A stretch of 64,000 nt of DNA, taken from Heloderma charlesbogerti. Its lineage: Eukaryota; Chordata; Lepidosauria; Squamata; Helodermatidae. Position 1 is the stretch's first letter. The number at the start of each line of letters is the position of its first letter. A model generated the notes under the pieces. That model was not told the DNA's origin, searched no databases, and saw only the letters and a list, made by a program, of their open reading frames with translations. A program made the translations under genes and the position numbers. The stretch covers positions 124,001 through 188,000 of the forward strand of contig JANEZZ010002064.1 in the NCBI GenBank assembly GCA_026122225.1. The letters run 5' to 3'. Shown one piece after another: positions 44,470-56,203 of the stretch.

Positions 44470-44965
44470 CCATTAGCGTCTCTTCAGAAGTAACTCCCGT
44501 TGTGGTCAGTGAGGTCCCGCGGGTTAAAATGGGGGCTGGTTTCTGTCTTTGTGTTCTCCCCACCCCTTTCCCAGCACAAGCATATGTGTGTCTACTCAGA
44601 AGTAACTCCCATTGTGCTTAATGAGGCTTGCTCCTGAAATGCAGGTGCATCTGGACTTTCAGGGAAAAGGAGAAAGGGGGGGAGAGGGGGGAAGCCTCTC
44701 TTATTAGTTGAGCAGCCCCTGCTAGTCAGAAGACATTCACTCCAACCCCCATCCCCACCAGGAAGTATGTTCTGTGAAGCGATTTTTACTGGTCCAGAGA
44801 GTCTGCTGGTGGAGCCCTGCTCACAGCAAAGCCAATTTCTTTTAAAAAATCCGGTACTCTTCGATTAGCTTCTCCTTCTGTTTTTGTGGAAACATAGTGC
44901 TGGAAGTAAATTCCATTGAATTCAGTGGGCCTTTCCTCTGGGTGGACATGCATGGGATTGCACGT
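44470..44965 (+). repeat. AAGTAACTCCCATT-type repeat cluster
   Basis: TCAGAAGTAACTCCCGTTGT, TCAGAAGTAACTCCCATTGT and GAAGTAAATTCCATTGAATT at three places, interspersed with G/A-rich stretches. Related to 21123-21345. Confidence 0.5.
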
Positions 44966-44981
44966 AAAACTGCACATCACC

Positions 44982-46824
44982 TTACCTTCCTTGTTTCCTT
45001 TCATACTGTTGCCATCTACAATTCCTTGGCTGGTTTTGTATAATAAGTGCCACTGTTCGATAGTTTGAACATTCTTTGGTGCTTCCCTTTTTTGTTATGG
45101 GGATATAAGTTGATTTTTTCCAATGTGTTGGCCATTCTTGTGTTTTCCAAATTTGCTGGCATATGGCATGCATCACCTTGACAGCATCATCTTGCAAGAG
45201 CAGTTCAGCTGGGATACCGTCATCTCCTGCTGCCTTGTTATTAGCAATGCTTCTTAAGGCCCATTCAACCTCACTCTTCAGGATGTCTGGCTCTAGCTCA
45301 CTGACCACACCATCAAATCTATCCCCAATATTATTATCCTTCCTATACAGATCTTCTGTATATTCTTGCCACCTTTTCTTGATCTCTTCTGCTTCTGTTA
45401 GGTCCTTGCCATCTTTGTTTTTGACCATACCCATTTTTGCCTGGAATTTACCTCCGACGTTTCTAATTTTCTGGAAGAGGTCTCTTGTCCTTCCTATTCT
45501 ATTATCTTCTTCCGCTTCCACACATTGCTTGTTTAAAAATAATTCCTTATCTCTTCTGGCTACCCTCTGGAATTTTGCATTTAATTGGGCATATCTCCCC
45601 CTATCACTGTTGCTTTTTGCTTTCCTTCTTTCTTGGGTTGCTTCCAGTGTCTCAGCAGACAGCCATCTTGCCTTCTTGGTTTTCTTTTTCTTTGGGACGT
45701 TTTTTGTTGCCGCCTCCTGAACAATGTTGCCAACTTCTGTCCATAGTTCTTCCGGGACCCTATCTACTAAATCTAGTCCCTTAAATCTATTCTTCACCTC
45801 CACTGCATATTCATGAGGAACATTAGTGAGCTCATATCTAACTGATCTGTGGGTCTTCCCTATTCTCTTTAGTCTGATTCTAAATTGTGCAAGAAGAAGT
45901 TCGTGATCTGAACTACAATCAGCTCCAGGTCTTGTTTTTACTGACTGCATAGATGTCCGCCCCCTTTGGCTACAAAGGATGTAGTCAATCTGATTTTGGT
46001 GTCGACCGTCTGGTGAAGTCCATGTATAAAGTCGTCTCTTAGGTTGTTGGAAGAGAGTGTTTGTTATGCACAGTGAGTTGTCTTGGCAAAATTCTATCAG
46101 CCTATGTCCTGCTTCATTTTGTTCTCCCAGACCATGCTTGCCTGTAATTCCAGGTGTCGTTTGACTACCCACCTTAACATTCCAGTCTCCTGTAATGAAA
46201 ATAACATCTTTTTTTGGCGTACTATCCAGTAGGTGCTGCAGATCCTCATAGAACTGATCTACTTCTGCTTCTTCAGCATCTGTGGTTGGGGCGTATATTT
46301 GGATCACTGTGATGTTAAATGGCTTACCCTGAATTTGAATTGAGATCATGAATTGAGATCATTCTGTCATTTTTTGGATTGTATCCAAGCACTGCTTTAG
46401 CCACTTTATTATTAATTATGAAGGCTACTCCATTTCTTCTGTAGTCCTCTTGTCCACAGTAGTAGATCTGGTGGTCCTTTGATGTGAAGTGACCCATTCC
46501 AGTCCATTTCAGTTCACTGACACCCAAAATGTCTATATTTAATCTTGACATCTCCCCAATAACCACATCCAATTTGCCCTGGCTCATAGGTCTTACATTC
46601 CAGGTTCCTATGGTGTATTGATCTTTAGAACATCGGATTCGTCGTTCACCACCAGCACCATCGGCTGCTAGCCGTCCTTTCGGCTTTGAGCTAGCTGAGT
46701 CATCACATCTGGGGCTAGTTGAACTTATCCTCTGTTCCTCCCCAGTAGCATTTTGACCATCTTCTGACCTGGGAGTCCCATCTTCCGATGGTATACCAAC
46801 ATATCTCTGGTTGTACTGATCCAT
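44982..46824 (-). pseudogene. BovB ORF2 N-terminal half, frameshifted by a 13-bp tandem duplication
   Basis: Frame 1 (46824 down to about 46350) gives a long N-terminal extension, RRIRCSKDQYTIGTWNVRPM, ILGVSELKWTGMGHF and NPKNDRMISI. A 13-bp unit (GAATTGAGATCAT, 46337-46349 and 46350-46362) is duplicated and shifts the frame. Frame 2 continues IQGKPFNITVIQIYAPTTD, FITGDWNVKVG, DYILCSQRGRTSMQSVKTRP and SDHELLLAQF (endonuclease). Then come the linker with NKAAGDDGIPAELL and KKGSTKECSNYRTVALI before it leaves homology and ends at 44982. The endonuclease catalytic residues look intact; RT is absent. Confidence 0.88.
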
Positions 46825-46982
46825 TTAGTTTTCATGGCAAGAATACTGGGGTGGGTTGCCGTTTCCTTCCCCAGGGATCGTATTTAGTCTGACCTCCCTG
46901 CCATGACCGTCCCTTCACGGTTTAGCTCATGATGTCATTGAGGTGCTCAAGCTCCAGCACCACGACAAGGTAATGATCTCCT
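45010..46982 (-). mobile_element. Second BovB/RTE copy: 5' end and endonuclease kept, RT lost
   Basis: Read on the minus strand from about 46982, it opens with a BovB-like 5' leader (ACCTTGTCGTGGTGCTGGAG and later CCAGTATTCTTGCCATGAAA), then the coding region. The homology stops inside the first RT block, after SNYRTVALI, near 45040. LINEs normally lose 5' sequence, so a retained 5' end with missing 3' half points to later deletion or rearrangement. The sequence differs from the 2946-6179 copy at many positions, so it is an older or distinct subfamily. Confidence 0.9.
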
Positions 46983-47454
46983 TTGCTGAAGAGCTGCAAA
47001 ATACCTCCACATTTTTTTATTTGAACACTGTCAAACTGCTCTATAGGGCCTACTTTGACTTCATGATTGGTGACAAAGTGATGAACTTGTTTTTCTTTTA
47101 AGAGGCTGCTCGTAAATTTATTTCAAAAATTTCTCCATGATAATTCTGTACCTGCATTTAAAGGATTTGTATACTTTCCTACCAGTCGTATCTTTTAGGC
47201 CAGAGGCCAGCCATATCATTTAGATAGAATGTCTACCGCTGTTAAAATCTACTTGTAGTTAATTGCAGCACTTTTCTAAATACAGACCTATAAAGTTGGC
47301 CTGCCATGAGCATCCAAAGTGCCAAACCAGAAACAAGTTTTGTTTCTTATAAAATGGACCCAGGCTTGTCTGTGCAATGCGTCAGTACCCTGCTCTGAAT
47401 CCCATATGATAATAACATATTATCTGGTCAATGGGCTGAGTGGGTAAGAATAGT
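46983..47454. other. Unassigned intergenic sequence
   Basis: No gene or recognised repeat. Confidence 0.35.
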
Positions 47455-47964
47455 GGTGAATCTCTCTTTACAGCTTGCCTAAAGGAGGCAGTGGTAAGAC
47501 CTCTGCTCAAAGAACCCTCCCTAAACCCCACCATATTGGATAATGTCCTGCTGATCTCCAGTATTCCCTTCTTGGCCAAGATTCTGGGGCATGTGGTGGT
47601 TTCTCAGCTCTGGTGGTTTCTGGATGAGATGGATTATTTAGATCCATTTCGATCTGGCTTCAGCCCTGGTTATGGGGTAGAGACTGCTTTGGTTGCCTTG
47701 GTGGACAATCTATGCTGGGAACTGGACCAGTGAGGAGTGTATCCCTCTTGGTTCTGCTGGACATCTCAGTGGCTTTCAATACTATCAACCACTATATCCT
47801 TCTAAGGCATCTGTCTGAGAGGGGGCTGGGAGGTATTGTTTTATGGTGACTCTAATCCTTGTCAGGGGAACTTCAGAAGGTAGTGCTAAGGGATTTCTGT
47901 TCGATGGTGTGGCCCTTGGTCTGAGGTGTCTCTCAGAGTTCCATCTTGTCCTCCATGCTATTTA

Positions 47965-48030
<66 letters not shown>

Positions 48031-48125
48031 ACAAGGAGAGGTTATCTGGAATTTTGGGGTTCAAGATCACCAGTATGCTGATGAGAACCAACTCTACCTT
48101 GTTTCCATCTAAATCCAAGGATTTG
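47455..48125 (+). mobile_element. L2-type LINE RT fragment with embedded microsatellite
   Basis: KEAVVRPLLKEPSLNPTILD, IPFLAKILGHVVVSQLWWFL and DPFRSGFSPGYGVETALVAL, followed by frameshifted block A (ISVAFNTIN-like DNA near 47765-47800) and block B. Sequence after the TA repeat (CAAGATCACCAGTATGCTGA) continues the YxDD region, showing the microsatellite expanded inside the element. Confidence 0.82.
47965..48026 (+). repeat. (ACAT)n(AT)n microsatellite
   Basis: ACAT units followed by about 19 AT units. Confidence 0.95.
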
Positions 48126-48829
48126 GATTTGCGTTTGGTCCTCCGTGCTGCTGATCTCTGGACTCCTACCTCACTCTGGAAAAACCCCTCTGTGTCTGGT
48201 AAAACTGTGCTTGACCATTTGCCTGCTAAATTGACTACACTATTGTATACATCCCTGAATTTGTTTAGCAAAGAGCCAGGACTCAGTTTAGAGCAGGACA
48301 CTTTCCTGGTCAGTCACCGCCCAGCCAAACCCCATCGGCATATATGTGAAGTTAGGATTTTTTGCCCCAACAGTAATCACTTTACTGTTATGTACATTGA
48401 ACTACATTTGCCAGTTTTGCATCCCCCTTACTTACCGCTTTATCACTGGTGCGGCTGTTGGAAAATACCACCGTTTCATCTGAAAATTAAACACAGTCTG
48501 ATCCTTTTAACTAAGATTACACCATTACTTAAAAAGCACTGAGAGACTGTCACCTCCTCCTGATGACCCCTAACCAATGCACATGCTTCTCATCAACACT
48601 TTGCCTTGTTATTTCTCCCTCCTGCTTCCTTCCTGGAGAAATTCATTTCTCTGAAACTCAGGTCCATAAGCATACAGTATCTATGCCTTGGTACAGGGGA
48701 TTTCTGAATGGAAGACACAAGTACTGAATTGTGTTATTGCATATCCAAGGTGTTCCTCTAGTTTGCTCTCTTCCCCCTCACATAGCAAGGGCACAAGTTG
48801 AAGTAGTGCTATGGCCATTTAAGAATGAG
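48126..48829. other. Unassigned intergenic sequence
   Basis: No gene; the first 100 bases may still belong to the L2 fragment. Confidence 0.35.
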
Positions 48830-48840
48830 TAATGGTCGGT

Positions 48841-49212
48841 CGCGGTGGCTTAGTCGCGGTGGCGACTAAGGGGTCGCAGTGGCTTAGTGGTTAAGACGCT
48901 GAATTGCAGACCAGAAGGTCAACAGGACAGCAGTTCGAGACCCGAGTGCTGCGTGACGGAGTGAGCTCCTGTCTTCAGTCCCAGCTTCTGCCAACCTAGC
49001 AGTTCGAAAGCAAAAAATTGGAAGTAGATAAATAGGTACCGCTTCGGCGGGAAAGGTAACAGCGTTCCGTGCACCTTGGTGTTCAGTCATGCCGGCCACA
49101 TGACCACGGAAGCGTCTTCGGACAGCGCTGGCTCTTCGGCTTAGAAACGGGGATGAGCACTGCACCCTAGAGTTGGACACGACTGGTTGGGGACACCTTT
49201 ACCTTTACCTTT
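48841..49212 (+). mobile_element. Sauria-type SINE with target duplication and BovB-like tail
   Basis: tRNA-derived head with A-box-like GTGGCTTAGTGGTTAAGACG (about 48879-48898) and B-box-like CAGTTCGAGACC (about 48932). The conserved body reads CCAACCTAGCAGTTCGAAAG, GGTAACAGCGTTCCGTGC, ATGCCGGCCACATGACCACG and GTCTTCGGACAGCGCTGGCT. It ends GAGTTGGACACGACTGG...ACCTTTACCTTT. The stretch GAGTyGGACACGACTG is shared with the BovB tail at 6155-6170, in line with mobilisation by BovB. The direct repeat TAATGGTCGGT flanks it at 48830-48840 and 49213-49223. The 5' end carries an extra partial copy of the head (CGCGGTGGCTTAG). Confidence 0.93.
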
Positions 49213-49223
49213 TAATGGTCGGT

Positions 49224-50061
49224 CCGACCTGATGCAAGGCCCCACTCAGTTGTCTCTTCCAGGCTTGCTTTGTTTTCATGATTACTCCATTCCTTGTACA
49301 ATCACATCTACACCTGCTCAGTCATCCCCACCTATCAAGAAAGGTAGCAAGACCTATCCCAGTTTTTATTTCAGGAAAGCTGAGAGACAAGGCAGATTCT
49401 CCTTGTGGGAAGTGAATGAGATAGGAAAAGGGGGTTAAGGAGCAGAGGGGAGGGGAAGGTAACCACTTGCATAACCAAAGTTGTAAGACTTGGACCTCAT
49501 TTTCTCAAGATGTTCTGCCTCTCCAAGAAGACTTGATATTTTTAAAGCAGGAAAGGTGGGGAGCAGGTGAGACTGTAGCAGGATTTCATCTTCCAAATTT
49601 AAAAACATCACATGTATCCCATATTAGACATGATTTCAAGCAGATGAAGTTGGGCAGCATTTTCCAAACAGATGTTAGCTGCATTATAACAAAAAGAAAA
49701 GAGAGGCACATAAAGTTACAGGGGCGGGGGGTGAGAGTGAAAAGAGAGAGACTAGATTAGAAGAACCATCACAATAACTAAAAATAGATACCAAATAACT
49801 ACAGCAAAAAATATGCCTGATTGCTAGCAAAGAAGTATTTTATGGGAATTCCTGTATCTGTAACTTATTTTAAATCCCACAATGCAGAAGGAGAGGAGGT
49901 GGCCACAACTTTTTTTTTTTTTTGGCATAAGTTCCTTCTCCAATCCTGTCATCCAAACATTCCTTCTCTAGACTTGTCCTCCATCCTCTGCTTGCTGGGC
50001 ATCATATCTAGAGTTCTGCTTTCCACTGCAAGTAAGAGAGTTGGTGACTGATAGGGTCATA
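49224..50061. other. Unassigned intergenic sequence
   Basis: No gene; a T14 run at about 49911-49924. Confidence 0.4.
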
Positions 50062-50110
50062 GAATGAATGAATGAATGAATGAATGAATGAATGAATGAA
50101 TGAATGAATG
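50062..50110 (+). repeat. (GAAT)n microsatellite
   Basis: Twelve perfect GAAT units. Confidence 0.95.
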
Positions 50111-50489
50111 CAGGGCCAGCATCGAAGGGAGGCATGGTCTGGCACCTGCTGGGAGTGCATAACCCAGCAGGGGTCCACTGATAAGAACCTCCTGGACTTG
50201 CTCCTCCTCTTCATTATTGCAACCTGCTTCTTTACCTGCCTCTTGCTGTGGCCCAGACAACTGTGGTGGTGAGAAGGAGGAGCAGTAGATGCCGCTGCCT
50301 ACTCACTCCATGGCTCTCTGCCTGTCAAGCAAGCAATTGGTAGCCATGATGAGAGAGAGGATGAGGAGTGATAGCAGCTTGTGAAAATGGCAGTGAGAAG
50401 GTAGACTCACTGAGGGAGGGGCCCTGCTGAGGACGTCTTGCCCATGGCCCCCAAAGTCCTGAAGTCGGCACTGACCTTCCAACCTGCAA

Positions 50490-50955
50490 TTTGGGAATTA
50501 TTTATTTACTCAATTTATAACCGGCCTGTATATGAATACTGTAGGTGGCGCACAAAGTTAAAAATGATTTAACCACAAAAATCCAACAAGAAAAACAACA
50601 CAGCTTTAAAACAGTATACAAGAGTCAGCAAGAGGAACAAGAGTTCTGAAAAGGGAAGACCTTCCTGCTTAATAACCTTCAACGAGGTCAGCAGGCACAT
50701 TTCAACCGGCAGGTCATTCCATACCTGAGGGGCAGCGAAGGAAAAGTTCCTCTTGCGTGTGGCTGCCAGTCTCAAATTAGGCAGCTGCAGCAGAGAGCCC
50801 TCAGAGGACTTTAGATGGCAGACTGGGACGTAAGGGAGAAGGTGTTCCCTAAAGTACCTTGAACCTAAAGCATGTAAGGCCTTAAAGGTAAGAACCAGCA
50901 CTTTATATTTTGCTTGGAAACTGCCAATAAACTGCATTTGCCTTGGCATTTACAT
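50490..50955 (-). mobile_element. L2-type LINE 3' end
   Basis: Minus-strand reading: KYKVLVLTFKALHALGSRYF, LLPYVPVCHLKSSEGSLLQL, RLAATRKRNFSFAAPQVWND and LPVEMCLLTSLKV. This is the RT C-terminal region of an L2/CR1-superfamily element, followed by a 3' tail near 50500 (ATTTATTTACTCAATTTATA on this strand). Confidence 0.78.
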
Positions 50956-50959
50956 TAGG

Positions 50960-51720
50960 AAGGCTAACCAGTTGAAAATATAAAGAAAATAATTTTTTTA
51001 GATTTAATAAGACCAAAATGGGAAAGAGCAGTTGCTCCTTTCTATTTTGCTACCTTTCTGAGTGGGGGAAACAGGACATTGGTGTCCCATCATACCTACA
51101 TTACCATCTTGGATTTCTCCATTGATTTCTATGGGCCGCTCTCACTTCTGTCTTCAGGTATGTAAAAGTGGTTTCTCCATGTCAGCCAGGAAATGTGCTG
51201 TCCAGACAAGATGAGTCACCCTGTAGTTTTAATATCTGTTACTCCTCCCCCTGCCCTTTCCTTTCTCAAGGGGATTTGATTGATTAGGATCAGAATGCTC
51301 AAAGGCTGTGCTCACACACACTTCTCCCCTCGCCACCTCCCCTGGCCTTGCACTCATTGAGGGGAAAAGGCTGCAGTTGCCCCAGTGGGCGGGGTGAACG
51401 AATGCACTTGCAATCTTGTCCCTCCGCACTCCTTGCCTTCCCATCTTTGTCCTCTCTATTTTTCTTGCTGCTTGTTTCACATCAGCTGCCAGCTGATTGG
51501 TGGCATTTTGAAGAGCTGCTGTAGCCACACCTTTCCTCACTGGAAAGTACGTTGAGTCCCTGCTGGCACTGGGGATGTCCAGTGGCTTTTCCAGATGCCC
51601 ATGGATTATATGTCAGGAGTACGTCACCACCTGACACTGCCTGGAAGGAAGGGGACTTCCCCCACCAAGGCCCCACAGGCTCGCTTCTGGACTGTTGCTT
51701 TCAGACTGCCACAGGCAGGT
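50960..51720. other. Unassigned intergenic sequence
   Basis: No gene or recognised repeat. Confidence 0.35.
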
Positions 51721-51722
51721 CA

Positions 51723-51945
51723 GGAGAACATAAGAAGGGCCATGCTGGATCAGACCAAGGGCCCATCTAGTCCAGCATTCTGTTCACACAGAACCAGCCA
51801 ACCAGCTGCCCACGGAAAACCCACAAGCAGGGCATGAGCGCAACAATGCCCTCCCCCCCATGTTCCCCAGCAACTGGTGTACATAGGCTCACTGCCTCTG
51901 GTACCAGAGGTAGCATATAGCCATCAGGACTAGTAGCCATTGATG
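51723..51945 (-). mobile_element. CR1-like LINE 3' end
   Basis: Minus strand: ATGGCTACTAGTCCTGATGG, GAACATGG-GGGAGGGC region, CAGAATGCTGGACTAGATGG and TGATCCAGCATGGCCCTTCT then TATGTTC. Same subfamily as 39943-41073. Confidence 0.85.
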
Positions 51946-51959
51946 GAATCTGAAAGCAG

Positions 51960-52858
51960 GGTCTGCAGTGGGCCCTCCTGAGATCATGGGCCATTGGCAA
52001 GTGCCCGATGATGCTGACCACTGCTGCTGGCCTTACCTAATCCTAGCAAAGCTTCTTCATTTTGGACCTGTGTTTTGACTGTTTACTTTTCTTTTGACAA
52101 CCCAAGGATCCCTCCCCTTGGCCCTGTGGCTGTGTGCCAGGTGGCCCTTTCACACTATACATTTTGACCAAGGGACATAAGGGGAAAATAGGTTGAACTC
52201 ACTCAGTGATGACTGGCGAGTTCACTCATAGTTACCCCCTCCCAGCTTGAAAATTAACCTACAACTCTTTGAGTTCCGTGTGCTCAGGAGTTCAGGCGAA
52301 TCCAGAGGTAGTGGCAGTACGTTTGGGTGCTGCAAGCTGGCCTTGCTTTCAAGGCAGTTGAGTATCTTCACAGATGGTTCCCAAGTCACCAGCTAAATGC
52401 AGATCAAGTGTCAAGAATGTTTGCTTTCCACTTACTAAAATTACAAAGGAAAGTTAAGAAAGAGAAGAATGCTAAGGCAATGTCTGGGAGAACTATTTTC
52501 ACAAATGGATGCTCTGGTCCAAACACCCTAATTCAGACGTCCTGCCTTTCTCCTCCATGCACAAAAGCCATGTGTTTTTGTTACAATAATCAGGTGCAAT
52601 GGGACCATACCTTATTCTCATAGCATCAGTGCAGAGCTGTCCTGCACACCTCATTCCTCTTCCACAAAAGCATCGGCATCATTACAGGTGGGCACAGCTT
52701 CATTTGTCTTCATTCAAGCTGTGAAATGATGGACTCAAGCAATATCCTCACACACGTGAATCCGCTTCTATTCTAGCCTAACAAAATTGCTTTAGGGCCA
52801 TTTTTACAGATTACATTTTTGTTTTAAAGAAATATAAGACAGGATTGAGAATCTATTA
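51960..52858. other. Unassigned intergenic sequence
   Basis: No gene. ATGATCTCAGGAGGGCCC-like text near 51980 may be part of another repeat. Confidence 0.35.
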
Positions 52859-54690
52859 GTGCACCATCCACCCCATTGCTCAACAGGCTCCCCAACCACC
52901 GTCATACAAGTGATGGAGGTAGTCTTGGATGTGGTGTGGATGGCCTTGCAGGACTTCAACATTCATTCCAAGGCTTCCTTGTTTGGAGCAGTTCGGGACT
53001 TCATGGCCCCCATTATAACTGTGGGTCCATCTCAAGATATATCGGGCCCAACAGATGTGGAAGTGCGTATGTCTGACCTGGTTTTCTGTAATGGACTAGA
53101 GATGATGACTTCATAGTTATAAACAAATTATTACTTTGACCTTTGGGCTCCCTGTAATGGGTGGAGGACCAATTTCTATCATCCACCCCCAGATGTATCT
53201 GGAAGGTTTTCTGACACCCTAGGAGATTTTCCTGCAGTTTTAGCTGTCAGTCCTGCTGAGGCTCTTGTCCGCTCTTGAAATGTGGGAATGACGCAGGATA
53301 TCAATACAATCACTCCTGAACATCCTTGACCAAGCTGTATAGCCATGTCAGCTCCTTGATATTCTGAGGAGCTGAATATGACACACTTGGACTGACAACT
53401 GAAGATGACATGCTTGGACTGGCAGAAGACTTGTCACACATATGACGACATACAATTGAGAACCCATCTTTGGGCTTATTCAGAGGCAGTGAAGAAATCT
53501 TATTTCTCTGCCACCACTGTGTTTGCACAATGACAATCAGCAGAGCTTTTTCAGGTGGCAAGAGACATATTTAATGCAGGTCCTGGGGTTTAGGTGGTAG
53601 AAGACTTGAAGGCCCACTGTGACCCATTTGCATTACATTTTGCAGGTAAAACTTCTCACATCCATGCCAACTTGATAGAGCCATAGATGGAAGCAGCTAG
53701 GACACTGTGTGGTTCTGTTATGGATACTTTTCTGTTTGTGTGACCTGAGGATATGGACAGGCTACTTTTGAGGACTGAAGCCTACCACACATGCTCTAGA
53801 CTAGACACTTGCCCTTCTTGGCTGTTGAAATCTGCCAGAGCTGGGCTGGAGATATGGATCTCAGAAATAGTAAATGCTTCCTTGGGAGAGGGACTCATTG
53901 TTGCCACCTTTAAGGCAACAAAACAGAAACCTCTTAGCCTGGACCCTAATTACTGACCAGTCTCCAATCTTCCATTTTAGAGCAAGAAGTTAGAGCAGGT
54001 GGCCTCTAAAATCTGGGTGGTCTGGAGAATACTATTTGGATCCATTCCAATCTGGTATTAGGCTTTGTTTTGGGAAGGAAACAGCCTTGATCACCCAGGT
54101 GGATGCCTTACATTGGGGAACTGATGTTGGGGAGTAAGCCTCTTGGTTCTCCTGAAACTCTCAGAGGCTTTCAGTATCATTGACCAATGTCATGTGAGTG
54201 TTCTGGGTCACCTGGCTGGCCCAAGAGACACAGTAATGAGTGGCCACAGTCTTCCTATAGGGATGAGCCCAGAAAGATGTGCTTAGAGACTTCTGATCTG
54301 CCCCCATTGTCTTTGGCACTGAGGTGCCTCAAGGCTCCATGCTGCTTCATATCTATGTGAAGCTGCTGGGGAAAGTCACATGGAGGCTTGAGCTGCGGTA
54401 TCACCACCATGTGGGCAATATGCAGCTCTACCTCTCTTTTCCATCTACAAATCCCAGGGAGGCTATGGAACTCTCGAGTCGGTTTTAGGATCCATGAAGG
54501 TGAAGCAGCTGAAACTTAATTCAGGCAAGTCAGAAGTGCTGTGGGTAGGAAGCCAGCTCATCTGGACAGAGGCTTGCAACTGGTTCTGAGGACCAAGTGT
54601 GCAACCTGGCTCTGTGTGTGGAAGCACAGGAGGTGGCAGTGGCTAGGAGGGTCTTCTATCCACTTAAGCTAGCACTCCAGCACTAAGACA
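52859..54690 (+). mobile_element. Old L2-type LINE with endonuclease and RT remnants
   Basis: VWMALQDFNIHSKASLFGAV and SGPTDVEVRMSDLVFCNGLE fit the C-terminal part of an L2 endonuclease (DFNIH replaces the usual GDFN). Next, 53750-53960 gives CPSWLLKSARAGLEIW and GLIVATFKATKQKPLSLDPN before the RT entry. Frameshifted DNA from 54000 to 54500 retains block A-, block B- and YxDD-like phrases (TCCATGCTGCTTCATATCTA). Many indels; an ancient copy. Confidence 0.7.
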
Positions 54691-54937
54691 GACCCTAAAA
54701 AAGAAACAAGCCCTCCGGAGTCTTTTAATTCCTAACTATTTAACATATAGACAACAGGCTGTCTAGTAGCTCAGTCCATTGGTCAGAGGCCCCCTCAATC
54801 CCATGCATACCCCTCACCCAAAAGATACTCCCCTCACTCTTATTATGCACCCACTGGCAGCCCTGTTCTTTATATTACCCTGCCAGCAAAGGAGCCTCTG
54901 CAGTAGAGCTTATTCCCACGATGTCAGGATGTATTGG

Positions 54938-55445
54938 CCCCGGGAGCGTAGCTAAGTCATTTGTAGTGTTAGAGGGGCCTAGAGACCCATGATGCTTGCT
55001 TAAGTTCATTATTGGTGCAATTCCCATGCCAGTAAGCCTCAGAGCATGTGCAGATGAGTCAAGAGGCTAACAGCCTCCTCAGCACATCCCTCGCTAATGA
55101 GTGGAAAGCCTCATCAGGCCGTGCCTGAGAAGTGAAGCTGTGTGTTTATGCTGAGCTGCAGGGGGCTGTGCTTGAGAACCAAATGCTTCTAGCCTGTGCT
55201 GGGAATGAATGCCAGGGGCGCTTGCTAGTGTCGAGCTGCCTCATTGCCGACATGTATGGTATAAAACCCACTGGACCCAATGGCTCATGGCTCAGAGAAG
55301 CTGTCTGATCCAACCATTGGGTACGCCTGTGTGCTGTACGTTACCCGATAAAGTCTCCTTGTGGGTAAACCTTTGGATCTGATGTATCACTGTCTTGGCA
55401 CCTCTAAATTAAGAGTTTGATGCCTATGGCTGGGGCAACACACAG
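54938..55445 (+). repeat. LTR-like element 1
   Basis: Begins TGTCAGGATGTATTGGCCCC, has a TATA-like GTATGGTATAAAACCC at about 55255-55270 and a polyadenylation-like CCGATAAAGTCTCCTTGTG at about 55347, then ends near GGGCAACACA. This is the promoter, start site and poly(A) layout of a retroviral-type LTR. No target duplication or internal region was confirmed. Confidence 0.45.
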
Positions 55446-55630
55446 GACAACAGAGACATGCGAGGGTCTCAAGGGGGGGCACAGTGCGGCTCATCCCATC
55501 TGTGTTGCCTGAGAAATTGTGGGTGATGCGTGGAGGAGACCTACCGTAGGTCTTCCCACATGAGCTGGAGCTTCTCATATTGTCCCATAGGGGCAGTCAG
55601 AAGCTGCAGCACAGCAGCTTCCATGCTGGA

Positions 55631-56198
55631 TGTCAGGATTGATTCTGAGCACAGGGAGATAGATAGCAGCTCAGATTCAGAAGAGGAACAGCCAGAACCA
55701 GGGAAGCATTTTCCCAAGCCAGTTCAGATATGGGTAGGCATGCTTCTTGGGATACTAACTCCCAGATGGCCGGGCCTGAAGCCCCACCCCCATTGCCCCC
55801 CTCTGTGAGAAGCTGGGAGGAGGAGAAGGAGGAGGTGGGGGCTGTGACCTAAGAGATGCTGGAGTGCGGCGCAGAGCTAAGAGGGAAACGTCAGGGGCGG
55901 AGCTCAGACAGTCAACCCGGTTAGCGATGCATGAGAGGTGAGAGGCGACATAGGGAAGCATCACTGGAAGGGCGGGACATCCCTCCCTAAGTTAGTCTAG
56001 CCAGCAAGCCTCACTTCAAACTTCCATTTGAAGTTCCCATTTGAATCCCCTGGAGGCATTCCTGTGTAGCCTGAGAGTCTTCGAGGATTTGCATCTGTAA
56101 TGAACCTGTTGATAATGAATTAAAGGACTGAGACTGAGGCCTCTCTATTTGTGTGTGAGAGTGCATCAGGAAAGAGGGGGCCCAAGGGAAATGTGACA
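55631..56198 (+). repeat. LTR-like element 2 (TGTCA...TGACA)
   Basis: Starts TGTCAGGATTGATTCTGAGC and ends AAATGTGACA. Flanks CTGGA (55626-55630) and CTGGC (56199-56203) match in four of five bases. Contains an acidic frame (SSDSEEEQPEPGKHF) and ATTAAA near 56119. Likely a solo LTR of a Ty3/gypsy-like element. Confidence 0.5.
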
Positions 56199-56203
56199 CT
56201 GGC

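Noticed and set aside
44982..45040. Unique C-terminus on the second BovB protein as a host fusion
   Set aside because: The homology stops abruptly and the following residues are short, unconserved read-through; deletion is simpler.
48874..48950. Possible tRNA gene on the plus strand
   Set aside because: Part of a Sauria-type SINE with target duplications and a BovB-like tail.
50062..50110. CRISPR-like regular array
   Set aside because: Simple four-base microsatellite with no spacers; the genome is vertebrate.
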